Assembly (NCBI GenBank): GCA_019358875.1
Contig: JAHHIF010000017.1
Coordinates: 1 to 64,000, forward strand
Source of the DNA: Symplocastrum torsivum CPER-KK1
GTDB taxonomy: Bacteria; Cyanobacteriota; Cyanobacteriia; Cyanobacteriales; Coleofasciculaceae
Direction: 5' to 3'
Length of the DNA stretch: 64,000 nt
How positions within the stretch are numbered: position 1 is the stretch's first letter; the number at the start of each line of letters is the position of its first letter. The position numbers and the translations under genes were made by a program. The notes under the pieces were generated by a model. That model was not told the DNA's origin. It saw nothing but the letters and a program-made list of their open reading frames with translations, and ran no database searches. Shown one piece after another: positions 52,449 through 62,162 of this stretch.

Positions 52449-53831
52449 TCACTCCTTACCTCGCACAGGCTGAACAGTTTTGGCTGGATGCTCGCCAGTC
52501 ATAACAACTGAGACACCTCCAGAAGGAACAATCGTAATCCCTCGACGTACTGGTCGCACGGGATGTTGCGTTGTCAAGGCAAGTTGACAACGGGACAATA
52601 TTGTGCCTATTACTAGTTTCATCTCAAACATTGAAAATGCGGCTCCAATGCAGCCTCGATAACCACCACCAAAGGGGAAATACTCATAGGGCGAAAATTT
52701 TTCATTGAGGAAGCGCTCTGGCTTAAACTCTTTGGGATTAGGAAACGTCTCTGAACGTTGGTGAGCAAGATAAATACAAGGAATCAGAATTACACCTGCA
52801 TCAAAATGGTAACCTGCCAACGGCAAAGGTTCCAAAGTCCTCCGAGGTGTACAAATTAAAGCAATTGGGTTGATACGCAAGGTTTCGGCACAAACAGCAG
52901 TGAGGTAAGGCAGTTGCGCTAAAGCGTCTGGATTTAAGGGATTTCCTAGAGAATTCAGTTCTTCTTGCAGCGTCTTGAGTACAGACGGTGAGGAGTGAAT
53001 CCAGTAAAACGCCCACGCCAGGACAGCGGCTGTAGTTTCGTAACCGAGTAGTAGCAGGGAGACTAACTGATCGCGTAACTCAACATCACTCATCTGCTGA
53101 CCGTTCTCGTCATGGGCTGACATGAGCAGTGAGAGGATATCTGTACGAGACTCATCGTAGGTTGATCGGCGATCGCTAATTTCAGCATAAATCAGAGCAT
53201 CAATTTCTTGACGACGCCGTAGGAACTGCCCCCAAGGACTCCATGCGCCTAAATCTCGTTGTAGAGGCGGAAAGAAAAACAGACTGGAATATAAAGGACT
53301 GGTAACGTCTTCCAGAAGTGAACTCAGGAGTTTTTCTAACTGCTGATAGCGCGGACCTGGATTGATACCAAAGACAACCCGCAGAATAATCTGGAGGGTA
53401 ATCTCTGGCATCACCTTATGCATAGAAAAAGAGGAACCTATTGTCCAGGGTGCTGTTGCCTGCTTAGTAATCTCACAAATTAGCTGACCATAACTTCTCA
53501 TGCGATCGCCATGAAAGGACGGCATCATCAACTGACGCTGACGCTGATGGCTTCGTCCTTCCTGCAAAATGATTGACTGTTCTCCCATTAGTGGCTCAAA
53601 GACATGAGTCGCCTTACGAAAGTCTAACTTTGATGAAGGAACAGCAAAAATCTCTTGAATCGCCTGAGGTTGACTGAAAAAAACTACTGGTGGCGAATTT
53701 AAACCGAGTACCCGCAAGGTAAAGGGGTCTCCATAGCGCTCGTAACAAGCGTCTAGAAACTCAGTGGGTTGAGCAATTAATTGAATCGTCTGTAGCAAAG
53801 ACGGTGTCTGAGGGCCGTCGGGCAGTCTCAT
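52449..53831 (-). CDS. Cytochrome P450 (CYP110-like)
   Basis: 460 residues. I-helix GYETTAAVLAWAFYW, K-helix ETLR (ExxR), PERF region (FKPERFLNEKFSPYEYFPFG) and heme-binding FGGGYRGCIGAAF with the Cys thiolate ligand are all present. N-terminal LPDGPQTPSLLQTIQLI is typical of cyanobacterial CYP110, whose known members oxidise fatty acids or terpenes. No redox partner is adjacent. A deleted paralogue follows upstream on the same strand. Confidence 0.9.
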   Translation of the reverse strand: MRLPDGPQTPSLLQTIQLIAQPTEFLDACYERYGDPFTLRVLGLNSPPVVFFSQPQAIQEIFAVPSSKLDFRKATHVFEPLMGEQSIILQEGRSHQRQRQLMMPSFHGDRMRSYGQLICEITKQATAPWTIGSSFSMHKVMPEITLQIILRVVFGINPGPRYQQLEKLLSSLLEDVTSPLYSSLFFFPPLQRDLGAWSPWGQFLRRRQEIDALIYAEISDRRSTYDESRTDILSLLMSAHDENGQQMSDVELRDQLVSLLLLGYETTAAVLAWAFYWIHSSPSVLKTLQEELNSLGNPLNPDALAQLPYLTAVCAETLRINPIALICTPRRTLEPLPLAGYHFDAGVILIPCIYLAHQRSETFPNPKEFKPERFLNEKFSPYEYFPFGGGYRGCIGAAFSMFEMKLVIGTILSRCQLALTTQHPVRPVRRGITIVPSGGVSVVMTGEHPAKTVQPVRGKE

Positions 53832-53922
53832 GAGGGCCTAATAAAACGTTTGCAAGAGTAGCAGAATGCTCTTCTCAGCATAGCGATCTCCCTCTCGAAG
53901 CGCACTCATCTTCATACACGCT

Positions 53923-54382
53923 TTAAACAGAACTAGTTATGCCTTGGGGCGATCGCTTTTTATATTGAGCGGTCAAAACCATCTGCATTCCTGATGGTGG
54001 TCCCAAGGTAACGCCACGGCGGACAGGTCGAACAGGACGAGTGTCAGCCATTGCTAGTCCCCAATGAGACAAAATTGTTACGAGTACCAGTTTCATTTCA
54101 AACATGGCAAAAGCGGCACCAATACAGCGACGGTTGCTGCCCCCAAAGGGTAAAAACTCAAACGAAGAAAATTGCCGTTCTAAAAAGCGCTCTGGCTTGA
54201 AACACTTGGGTTCCGGGTAGATATCTTCGCGGTGGTGGGTGAGATAGATACAGCCAACAATCGAAGATATCGTCATAGCTTTGGGCAGAATTCTCCATGT
54301 ATTGTAGAGGGCGAGCAATCCATTGAAGCAGTTGCAGAAATTGTGGAGTCTTTGGACCATCTGGCAGTTTGACATTAGTCAT
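53923..54382 (-). pseudogene. Cytochrome P450 paralogue with large internal deletion
   Basis: The 5' end (ATG 54382) reads MTNVKLPDGPKTPQFLQLLQ, then WIARPLQYMENSAQSYDDIF, a normal CYP110 N-terminus. It then joins, in another frame, the P450 C-terminus (IYLTHHREDIYPEPKCFKPE, FLPFGGSNRRCIGAAF, PVRPVRRGVTLGPPSG). About 300 central residues, including the I-helix and ExxR, are missing. It cannot be an active P450. Confidence 0.85.
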
Positions 54383-54563
54383 AGGAGTTGCAGCAACAAA
54401 GGTTGTTCAATTAAATCAATCTAATGAATAAGATATTTCATTGCTAATAATCTCTACTAATGCTCTTGGAAGTGCCCTTTCTCGCCTTGCTCTTCCTGTA
54501 GGATCTACCTAATTGAAGCTAACCCTTGCAGGGACGCCGTTATTTGAAGAGGTATCTGAGATT

Positions 54564-56762
54564 ATGACCACTGTTACCCAAGCCCCTAGCTTTTGTGAGG
54601 GAATTCAGTATTTTGGTGAAGCATTGCCGGGATTTGAGACGTTTGGCAAGGAAAGTGCGATCGCACAAGGACAAAACGCGATCGCAAACCCTAATGACGA
54701 AAGTGCTGTATTCCAAACCCTGCTAGCGGCTGATGCCCTACGCTACTTGATATTGCACGTTACCGCTAGTAAGTCATCAGGACATCCGGGAGGCTTTGCT
54801 AGTCAGGCGGAAGCTTACGCAGCTCTAGTAATGCTGGGTTACAAAAATATCTTGACAGAAGTCGGACATCATGCTCCTGGCTTCTATAGTGCCATGTTCC
54901 TCGACCGTTCCTTAGAGGATATGGGAATTTCAACAGTACAGCAATTGTGCGATCGCTTCCGGGAACAAGATGGGCTTTTGGGTCATCTTTCCGGTCAAAT
55001 CCCTGGACTTCTCTCCCCTGCTGGTCCCTTAGGACAAGGACAGCACTTCGCGATGTCGGCGGCTTTACTCAACAACGGCACCCTCTTCCCCTTCACTATT
55101 GGTGATGGTGGGATTGGCGAACCCTATGTGATGAGTAGCATGGCTCACTTCCACACAGCGTTTCCCAGTGTGACGAACTTCTTACCCGTGCTGGTGTGGA
55201 ACGGCTTTAGCCAAGAACATCACAGCATGGTTTCCACCCAGTCCAATGAACGGATGATCGAGTACTGGCGGGGTAACGGGTTTGAAAATGTCATCTTAGT
55301 TAATGCTAAGGACTATGATGATGCCAATCAGCCAGGTGATTACGTTGATAGCACGGCTTTCTCCTTTGAACAGCGGCTTGCCTTCACCAAAGCGGTTCTC
55401 AATGCGGCTGATGAAGCGGCGAAGTCTGCCCTAGGTGGCACCTTGACTGTGATGATTATCAAACAACTCAAAGGTGCAGGTGTCCATGATCGGGGGGCAA
55501 AATCTCACAACCTCTATGCTCACCATACGCTGGAGAGTGAAGATATCGTTGGGGCGCTAAAAGCCCGTGCGCTGACTCCTGAGGCGTGGGAACTGGTACG
55601 GACTAACTTTGAACGTGCTGGTGGTGGTTCCGCTAGTCGGGTTGCGGTTACGGAAAAAGTGCGATCGCTTCCAGAACTCGGTAAACTTCCTCTGGAAGAA
55701 TTCACAGTCGGAGGTGAGAAAAAAGTCGCAACTACAGCAATGGGTGCGATCGTTGGGGCAGTGGGACTGCATGACACCTCGTTTATTGTCACCAACGCTG
55801 ATGGGAACGAAGCTTCTGGGATTTCCAACATCAACAAAGCGCTGCAAATTCTCCACCCCACCACAGACGATCGCTACTTCCAAAGTCCAGCAGGACGAGT
55901 ATATGAACCGCTAAGTGAAGATGCCTGTGCGGGTTTAGCCTCTGGGATTGCCCTGATGGGAGGGCGCAGTCTCTGGTGTTCCTACGAAGCCTTTGCAATT
56001 AACGGCTTACCCATTTGGCAGACTGTTACTCAAGCAATGGCAGAATTGCGTCGCTCAACGCCATCTAATATTTGTTTGTTCACCGCAGGTGCTTTGGAAC
56101 AGGGACGTAACGGTTGGACGCACCAACGTCCGGAAATTGAAGCCTATCTTGCCGCGATGATGCGTAACGGCAATATCTTCCCCATCTTTCCCCCTGATGC
56201 CAATAGCATCCAAGTAGCGTATGAGTGGGCATTAGGTACCAAGAACAAAGGCATCATCATCACTGCCAGCAAATCTCCTTTACCCATCCATACCACCTTT
56301 GAGCAAGTCCGTCAGGGACTTCAGGATGGTGGCATTGTCTTGCATGAGGCAGCAGGTGAGAAAACGGTTGTCTTTGCCGTAGTGGGAGATATGAGTCTCC
56401 TCCCAGTGTTTGAAGCGGCTAAACAGCTTGCCTCTCAAGGCATTGGTGTTCGGATTGTCTCTGTAATCAGTCCTCGTCGCCTGTATCGTCCCTCTGATGT
56501 CTTGTGGGAAGCGGCTTCCGAATCGGATGGTGATTTCCTGGATGATGCTGGGTTTGAAACGATGTTTGGCGGTGATGCCCTCATTGGTGTAACAGGTGGT
56601 GCGGCTGGGATGCTGGAACCGTTGATGCTGCGGAGTACTGCGAAACGTGATGTCTTCGCTTGGAAACGAGGCGAAACGACTGCTACTCCTACTCAAATTA
56701 TGGAGTTTAATGGCTTGTCACCTGAGGCTTTGGCGAAACGTGCGATCAATTTAGTACATTAA
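54564..56762 (+). CDS. Phosphoketolase-family thiamine-diphosphate enzyme
   Basis: 732 residues from ATG 54564 (a TTG 51 bp upstream extends the frame but lacks support). The N-terminal thiamine half has SSGHPGGFASQAEAYAALV, GHHAPGFYSAMFLDRS, GPLGQGQHFAMSAALL and GDGGIGEPYVMSSMAHFHTA with QEHHSMVST. The Pyr half has VTNADGNEASGISNINKAL and EPLSEDACAGLASGIALMGG. This pattern is of phosphoketolases, which split xylulose-5-P or fructose-6-P to acetyl-phosphate. It is the shorter cyanobacterial variant rather than the about 800-residue main form. Confidence 0.82.
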   Translation: MTTVTQAPSFCEGIQYFGEALPGFETFGKESAIAQGQNAIANPNDESAVFQTLLAADALRYLILHVTASKSSGHPGGFASQAEAYAALVMLGYKNILTEVGHHAPGFYSAMFLDRSLEDMGISTVQQLCDRFREQDGLLGHLSGQIPGLLSPAGPLGQGQHFAMSAALLNNGTLFPFTIGDGGIGEPYVMSSMAHFHTAFPSVTNFLPVLVWNGFSQEHHSMVSTQSNERMIEYWRGNGFENVILVNAKDYDDANQPGDYVDSTAFSFEQRLAFTKAVLNAADEAAKSALGGTLTVMIIKQLKGAGVHDRGAKSHNLYAHHTLESEDIVGALKARALTPEAWELVRTNFERAGGGSASRVAVTEKVRSLPELGKLPLEEFTVGGEKKVATTAMGAIVGAVGLHDTSFIVTNADGNEASGISNINKALQILHPTTDDRYFQSPAGRVYEPLSEDACAGLASGIALMGGRSLWCSYEAFAINGLPIWQTVTQAMAELRRSTPSNICLFTAGALEQGRNGWTHQRPEIEAYLAAMMRNGNIFPIFPPDANSIQVAYEWALGTKNKGIIITASKSPLPIHTTFEQVRQGLQDGGIVLHEAAGEKTVVFAVVGDMSLLPVFEAAKQLASQGIGVRIVSVISPRRLYRPSDVLWEAASESDGDFLDDAGFETMFGGDALIGVTGGAAGMLEPLMLRSTAKRDVFAWKRGETTATPTQIMEFNGLSPEALAKRAINLVH

Positions 56763-56834
56763 GCTGGAGGTGATGCCCCTGCCTAGTTTCGGCTGGGTGG
56801 GGGCTAGTCATCAGAAAGTAGGAGCGCTACACCT

Positions 56835-57437
56835 ATGACGGCACAATCTATAGAAGAAATTATCTTTGTTAACGCACAACGTTTTGTCTTACCGGGTCGT
56901 CACAGTTGGCAGCAATTCAAGGCGATTCAAGCCTTGATGGCAGAGGTGCCAGGTGTACGAGTATCTTGTCTTGATGGGTGTGTGGAACTGATGACGATTG
57001 GTGAAGACCATGAAATTATTAAAACTATTATTGGTTTGTTGCTAGGACTCTACTTTCTAGAAAGGCGAATTGAGTTTATTCCTGTAGGCAGTGCAACTCG
57101 TGAGTCAGAAGTTAAAGGGACTTCATTTGAGCCAGATCAGTCGTATTACATCGGAGAAAGAAAAGAACATCCCGATCTTGCTATCGAAGTAGCTTTTACT
57201 AGTGGCAATACTAAGAAACTAGAAAAATATAAGCGATTGAAGATTGCTGAAGTTTGGTTTTGGGAAAATAACAAACTTTCTATCCACTATTTTCGCGGAG
57301 AAGATTACGAACCTATTTCCCGTAGTGAGTTTCTGCCAGATTTAGATTTGGACTTGCTAGTAAGCTGTGTATTAATGCCCTCACAGCTTGAGGCGATGAC
57401 ACAGTTTCTCTCTTGCATTCGACAGCAAGAAAGATAG
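56835..57437 (+). CDS. Uma2-family (DUF820) putative endonuclease
   Basis: 200 residues. PD-(D/E)xK-like core: VELMTIGEDHEIIKTIIG, GTSFEPDQSYYIGERKEHPD, LAIEVAFTSGNTKKLEKYKR and LKIAEVWFWENNKLSIH. Catalytic Asp, Glu and Lys are visible. Uma2 genes are multicopy in cyanobacteria; their function is unproven. It sits 72 bp after the phosphoketolase gene, so possibly in its transcript. Confidence 0.85.
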   Translation: MTAQSIEEIIFVNAQRFVLPGRHSWQQFKAIQALMAEVPGVRVSCLDGCVELMTIGEDHEIIKTIIGLLLGLYFLERRIEFIPVGSATRESEVKGTSFEPDQSYYIGERKEHPDLAIEVAFTSGNTKKLEKYKRLKIAEVWFWENNKLSIHYFRGEDYEPISRSEFLPDLDLDLLVSCVLMPSQLEAMTQFLSCIRQQER

Positions 57438-57589
57438 ATGAGTATTAATGTTTTCTGCTAGCGTCCTATCTAAACTAATGCTAATGGTTTAATTGGTAGC
57501 TAACAGCTTACGGGTTTCTACGTGTTCCAGTAATCGCGTCTCTCATTGCTTGGTATTATTCTTAAGTAAAAACCCTTGCTCTATGCAGA

Positions 57590-58615
57590 TTATGAGCTAG
57601 GTAATTGATTGAGTAGTTCTTCGGCTTGACGTGCCCACTGAGCATTGCCCTGACTACTGTAGAGTTCTTTGGCATATTGCAAAACTTCTTGGGCATCACT
57701 CCAACGATTCTGGCGTAGAAATACCAACCCAGCACCGTAGTAAGCATTGGCATAATTAGAGTTACTTTGCGCCGCTTTGCGGAAGGATTCAAGTGCTGCA
57801 TCAAAGTTTCCCTCATTGAATAAAATTGAGCCAATATTGTAGTGAGCTTCTGGATATTTAGAGTTAATTTTAATGGCTTGTTCAAATGACTTTTTTGCTT
57901 CATCTACTTTGCTTCGTTGCAGATAAATCAACCCTAAATGATATGCCGGTTCTGGTGCATTTGTGCTGAACTGCATCGCACTTTTGAAAGCTGCGATCGC
58001 TTTTTCTTGTTCTCCCAATTGCGAAAGCACTAAACCATAGTTGTAATGAGCAACACCAAGGTTAGGTTCCAGTTCCAGTGCCCGTGATAGGTACTCTCGT
58101 GCCTGCGGTAAGTTATTCCCTTCCAAAAGCGCTGCCCCCAAATTGGCATACGCCATCGCGAAGCTGGAATCTATCTGGGTGGCGCGGTAAAAGGCATCGG
58201 CTGAGGCTTGCAATTGCCCTGCTTGCCGTAGGGCTAAGCCAAGGTTGTAATGGGCTGGGGCGAGTTGTGGGTTCAGTTCAGCCGCCCGTTGAAAAGCTGC
58301 GATCGCATCTGGCAACTTACCCTGTTCAATTAGCGCCAGTCCTTGATTAAGCTGCTCAAGCGCAGCAGGTTGTGTCGGTTTTAATGCCGGGAGTGACTGT
58401 GCCAAGGGTTCGATAGCAACAGCACTAAAGGTCGCTCCATTAAACAACAGTAAACTCAACCCAATGGTGAAGATGGGGAGATGGCGGGATGGGGAGATGG
58501 CGGGATGGGACAAGCGGAGATTGAGTCGCTTTCTGTTGAAAAATGTTAAGCTTGTTTGGAGAAAATCTTGCTTTATTTTGAAACAAATTCGTTTCCAGTT
58601 GTTGCTTAAATTCAT
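57590..58615 (-). CDS. Exported or membrane-anchored TPR protein
   Basis: 341 residues. A hydrophobic segment (about 48-67, IFTIGLSLLLFNGATFSAVA) precedes seven canonical TPR units (LNQGLALIEQGKLPDAIAAF, YNLGLALRQAGQLQASADAF, YNIGSILFNEGNFDAALESF). The N-terminus before the hydrophobic part (about 1-47) is unusual: part is encoded by a 16-bp tandem repeat, and it may be an artefact of repeat insertion, with the true start nearer 58500. Scaffold function; partners unknown. Confidence 0.8.
   Translation of the reverse strand: MNLSNNWKRICFKIKQDFLQTSLTFFNRKRLNLRLSHPAISPSRHLPIFTIGLSLLLFNGATFSAVAIEPLAQSLPALKPTQPAALEQLNQGLALIEQGKLPDAIAAFQRAAELNPQLAPAHYNLGLALRQAGQLQASADAFYRATQIDSSFAMAYANLGAALLEGNNLPQAREYLSRALELEPNLGVAHYNYGLVLSQLGEQEKAIAAFKSAMQFSTNAPEPAYHLGLIYLQRSKVDEAKKSFEQAIKINSKYPEAHYNIGSILFNEGNFDAALESFRKAAQSNSNYANAYYGAGLVFLRQNRWSDAQEVLQYAKELYSSQGNAQWARQAEELLNQLPSS
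58471..58507. repeat. 16-bp tandem repeat in the 5' part of the TPR gene
   Basis: The unit GATGGGGAGATGGCGG occurs twice plus a partial copy. A 16-bp period is not a multiple of three, so any copy change would shift the frame upstream of the signal-like segment. Confidence 0.75.
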
Positions 58616-58845
58616 AAAAGTTAGAAGTCATTCATTCCAAGTAATCTAACTTAATTTTTGAAGAAGTTTCCCTTACAAGACATTGCAAGAATTGTTGTAT
58701 TGAGGTGAGAACGCGCTAATCTCACAGGCAGATAGTTTTGATCCCATATAAATATTGGCATCGGCAACTCGTAGTCGGGCATTTAGTCGCTATGGCGTAA
58801 GCTTATGCCAAGCCACTCAACATTAGATTATTCTGGGGGCGAATC

Positions 58846-60909
58846 ATGAACGAAAATGTCAGTTCTGCCACACGTAATGTAGCAATTGTTGGTCCGTATT
58901 TAAGTGGTAAAACAACCCTTTTAGAAAGTTTGCTGTCCGTCACAGGTGCGATTTCTCGCAAAGGCAGCATTAAGGACGGTAACACAGTAGGCGATGGTGC
59001 AGCGGAGGCACGCGATCGCTCGATGAGTGTAGAAGTATCAGCGGCGAGTACCGAGTACGAAGGTATCCGCTTCAACTTTTTAGATTGTCCCGGTTCTGTA
59101 GAGTTTACTCAAGAAACCTACAACGCTTTGATTGGTGTCGATGCGGCTGTAGTCGTTTGTGAACCTGTAAGCGATCGCGTCCTCACACTTGCCCCTTTAT
59201 TCAAATTCCTCGACGATTGGGAAATCCCGCACCTCGTATTTATCAACAAAATGGATCGGCTCACTTGTGATGGTGATGCCTGTGGTAGCCCTTACCGAGA
59301 AGTTCTGGAGGCACTAAAATCTGTCTCAACACGCCCCCTGATACCGCACCAGTACCCCATTGGTAAAGGGGAACACCTAATAGGCTTTATTGATTTAGTC
59401 AGTGAGCAAGCCTATCATTACCATCCTGGAGCTGCCGCTGACCCTGTGCCACTGCCAGAATCCTTGCAAGAGCAGGAAAAGGCGGCACGAGCCGAAATGT
59501 TAGAAGAGTTAGCCAATTTTGACGACCACCTGCTAGAAGAACTATTAGAGGAAATTGAACCACCAACAGAAGAGATACTCCAAGACCTGAAGATGGAATT
59601 GGGGGCAGACTTAATTGTGCCTGTATTTATTGGTGCGGCTGAGCAAGATTATGGAGTCAGACCCCTGATTGAGGCGCTGTTACGGGAAGCGCCAACGCCA
59701 GAGACAACGGCTGAGCGACGAGGATTGGCTGGAGACACCAACACCGCTGTTGCCCAGGTGCTAAAAACCTATTACACGCCCCAAGGTGGCAAACTCTCAC
59801 TGGTGCGTGTCTGGCAAGGTCAGCTAACAGATGGCATTATCCTCAATGGTGTTCGTGTTGGTGGCTTGTACCGTATGCTCGGTCAGCAACAACAGTCAAT
59901 CTCGGAAGCCTCTGCGGGTGAAATTGTTGCACTTGGACGCTTGGAAGATATTCCAACCAGTACAACCCTAACCACGAATGGAAATGCGATTACATTACCC
60001 AAAGCTGAATCACTTGTACATGTCTATGCATTAGCGATCGCACCAGAGAAACGCAAAGATGAAGTGAAGCTCAGTGGGGCATTAACTAAGCTTCAGGAAG
60101 AAGACCCCTCTCTTGCCTGGGAACAACATGGCGACACCCACGAAATTATCCTCTGGGGACAGGGTGAAATTCATCTCCAGGTTGCACTAGACCGACTGCG
60201 GCGCAAATATAACTTGCCGATGAGTACTCACCTACCACGAGTACCCTACAAAGAAACAATCCGCAAAGCCACCTCTTCTCACGGACGCTACAAGCACCAA
60301 AGTGGCGGTCATGGACAGTTTGGTGATGTTCACCTCGACATCAAACCATTGTCCCGTGGAGAGGGCTTTAACTTCTCGCAATCGATTGTGGGTGGTGTTG
60401 TTCCGAAGCAGTACATCCCTGGTGTCGAGATAGGAGTTCGGGAGTATTTGGTGCATGGCCCTCTAGGCTTCCCAGTCGTTGATGTTGCGGTGACGTTGAC
60501 GAATGGCTCTTACCATAGCGTCGATAGCTCTGAACAGGCGTTTAAGCAGGCAGCACGGCTAGCGATGACGGAAGGAATGCTCAATTGTGAGCCAACCCTT
60601 CTGGAACCGATTATGTCGATTCAGGTATGTGCGCCTAAGGAATATACCTCGAAAGTCCTGCAACTCGTTACTGGGCGCCGTGGGCAAATTCTCGGCTATG
60701 AAGGTCGTTCTGATTGGCCCGGTTGGGACTGTGTATCTGGCTATCTCCCGCAGGCAGAGATGCACGACTTTATTGTGGAATTGCGATCGCTCACGCTAGG
60801 GGTGGGCTTCTTTCACTGGCAATACGACCATCTTCAGGAAGTTCCAGGTAAGTTGGCGGAAAACGTACTGGCAACCATGAGCCACAGCAATGGTAACGGT
60901 AACGGTTAA
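58846..60909 (+). CDS. EF-G-like GTPase (type 2 paralogue)
   Basis: 687 residues. G1 GPYLSGKTT (about 16), a divergent G2 region (ARDRSMSVEVSAA instead of RGITI), G3 DCPGS, G4 NKMD and EF-G domains II-V (GHGQFGDVHLDIKPLSRGEG, LGFPVVDVAVTLTNGSYHSV, YTSKVLQLVTGRRGQILGYE). The divergent switch and short length are typical of the second bacterial EF-G subfamily, whose role in translocation or ribosome recycling differs by species. The C-terminus ends in Asn-Gly repeats. Confidence 0.85.
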   Translation: MNENVSSATRNVAIVGPYLSGKTTLLESLLSVTGAISRKGSIKDGNTVGDGAAEARDRSMSVEVSAASTEYEGIRFNFLDCPGSVEFTQETYNALIGVDAAVVVCEPVSDRVLTLAPLFKFLDDWEIPHLVFINKMDRLTCDGDACGSPYREVLEALKSVSTRPLIPHQYPIGKGEHLIGFIDLVSEQAYHYHPGAAADPVPLPESLQEQEKAARAEMLEELANFDDHLLEELLEEIEPPTEEILQDLKMELGADLIVPVFIGAAEQDYGVRPLIEALLREAPTPETTAERRGLAGDTNTAVAQVLKTYYTPQGGKLSLVRVWQGQLTDGIILNGVRVGGLYRMLGQQQQSISEASAGEIVALGRLEDIPTSTTLTTNGNAITLPKAESLVHVYALAIAPEKRKDEVKLSGALTKLQEEDPSLAWEQHGDTHEIILWGQGEIHLQVALDRLRRKYNLPMSTHLPRVPYKETIRKATSSHGRYKHQSGGHGQFGDVHLDIKPLSRGEGFNFSQSIVGGVVPKQYIPGVEIGVREYLVHGPLGFPVVDVAVTLTNGSYHSVDSSEQAFKQAARLAMTEGMLNCEPTLLEPIMSIQVCAPKEYTSKVLQLVTGRRGQILGYEGRSDWPGWDCVSGYLPQAEMHDFIVELRSLTLGVGFFHWQYDHLQEVPGKLAENVLATMSHSNGNGNG

Positions 60910-60974
60910 TCTGCTTTATATCGGGCACTAGATAACTGGTGCCCTAGTTGTTCCTACGCTTAACCTGCTTCGAG

Positions 60975-62015
60975 TTAGGAATAAAGCTGCATAACGCTAG
61001 TGAGGGGGAGACGCGACTGCACTCCTAATGTGAGTCCAGAAGTATGTCCTCGACTGAGATGATCAGCCGCCGCACAGCCAATCATCGCCGCGTTGTCGGT
61101 GCAGTATTTGAGGGGAGGGAAAAGTACCCGCAAGTTGTGACTGGCAGCCGCCGCTTGTAGGTGCTTTCTCAATCCGCTGTTAGCAGCAACACCACCGCCA
61201 ACGGCAATCGTATTTAGACCATAATCCAAAGCACAGGCGATCGCGCGTTTGGTAAGCGATCGCGCTACGGTTTCCTGGAAGCTAGCGGCAATGTCATTGA
61301 CAGGTAACTCAAATGTATCCTGTTCTAGTTTCTGTACCAAGCGCAGTACCGCTGTCTTCAAGCCGCTAAAACTGGAGTCATAGCGGTGATAGCCGCCATC
61401 AGGACGGGAAATCTTGCCGTCTGGTAGGGGAAACGCTGCCGGATTACCAACTTTTGCTAAGCGGTCAATCACTGGGCCGCCGGGATACCCTAGCTTCAAC
61501 AATCGCGCTACCTTATCAAACGCTTCACCTGCTGCATCATCACGGGTTTCTCCTAGCGTTTCGTAATGACCACAGTCTTTGACATAAATTAAGCTGGTGT
61601 GACCGCCAGAAACCAGTAGACACAAGAAGGGTGGCTCTAACTCTGGTTCAGTGAGATAGGTCGCGTAGATGTGACCTTCTAGATGATGAACGCCGAGAAA
61701 TGGCTTTTGGTGGACAACGGCAAGGGTTTTAGCGGCTGTTAAACCGACTAGCAAGGCACCGACTAATCCAGGGGCGCAAGTAGCGGCAATTCCATCAATC
61801 GCATCCCAGTCGAGTTCAGCTTCAACGAACGCTTGTGCGATCGCCTGATTAATCGTCTCGACGTGACTGCGCGAAGCCACTTCCGGTACGACTCCACCAT
61901 ACTGTTGATGAACCGGAATTTGAGAAGCAACGACACTACTACAACAGATACGATTTTTAACAATCGCTACTGCTGTTTCATCACAACTAGTTTCTATCGC
62001 TAACACGCAAGTCAT
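60975..62015 (-). CDS. tsaD: tRNA N6-adenosine threonylcarbamoyltransferase
   Basis: 346 residues. VLAIETSCDETAVAI, the metal-binding HLEGH (about 112), PFLCLLVSGGHTSL and GGVAANSGLR are diagnostic TsaD/Kae1 motifs. It transfers threonylcarbamoyl to A37 of ANN-decoding tRNAs together with TsaB and TsaE. Normal length; divergent from psaF. Confidence 0.96.
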   Translation of the reverse strand: MTCVLAIETSCDETAVAIVKNRICCSSVVASQIPVHQQYGGVVPEVASRSHVETINQAIAQAFVEAELDWDAIDGIAATCAPGLVGALLVGLTAAKTLAVVHQKPFLGVHHLEGHIYATYLTEPELEPPFLCLLVSGGHTSLIYVKDCGHYETLGETRDDAAGEAFDKVARLLKLGYPGGPVIDRLAKVGNPAAFPLPDGKISRPDGGYHRYDSSFSGLKTAVLRLVQKLEQDTFELPVNDIAASFQETVARSLTKRAIACALDYGLNTIAVGGGVAANSGLRKHLQAAAASHNLRVLFPPLKYCTDNAAMIGCAAADHLSRGHTSGLTLGVQSRLPLTSVMQLYS

Positions 62016-62162
62016 TTGCGAATGACCTTGATAAAAAGGCTACTTTTATTTAATTAAACTTTACTAGGCTAACCCATCGGAGTAATATTGCTTGGATGTA
62101 CAGAGAGTTCCATCTTCTCTTGTACATAGAACTTTTTGTTTTGTAACAAAAGGAAATATTTC

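Noticed and set aside
52801..53016. Minus-strand ORF inside the P450 gene in another frame
   Set aside because: Shadow of the P450 coding sequence.
60923..60944. GGGCAC/GTGCCC hairpin as terminator between the EF-G paralogue and tsaD
   Set aside because: The stem is only 6 bp and no T-run follows, so it is not reported as a feature.
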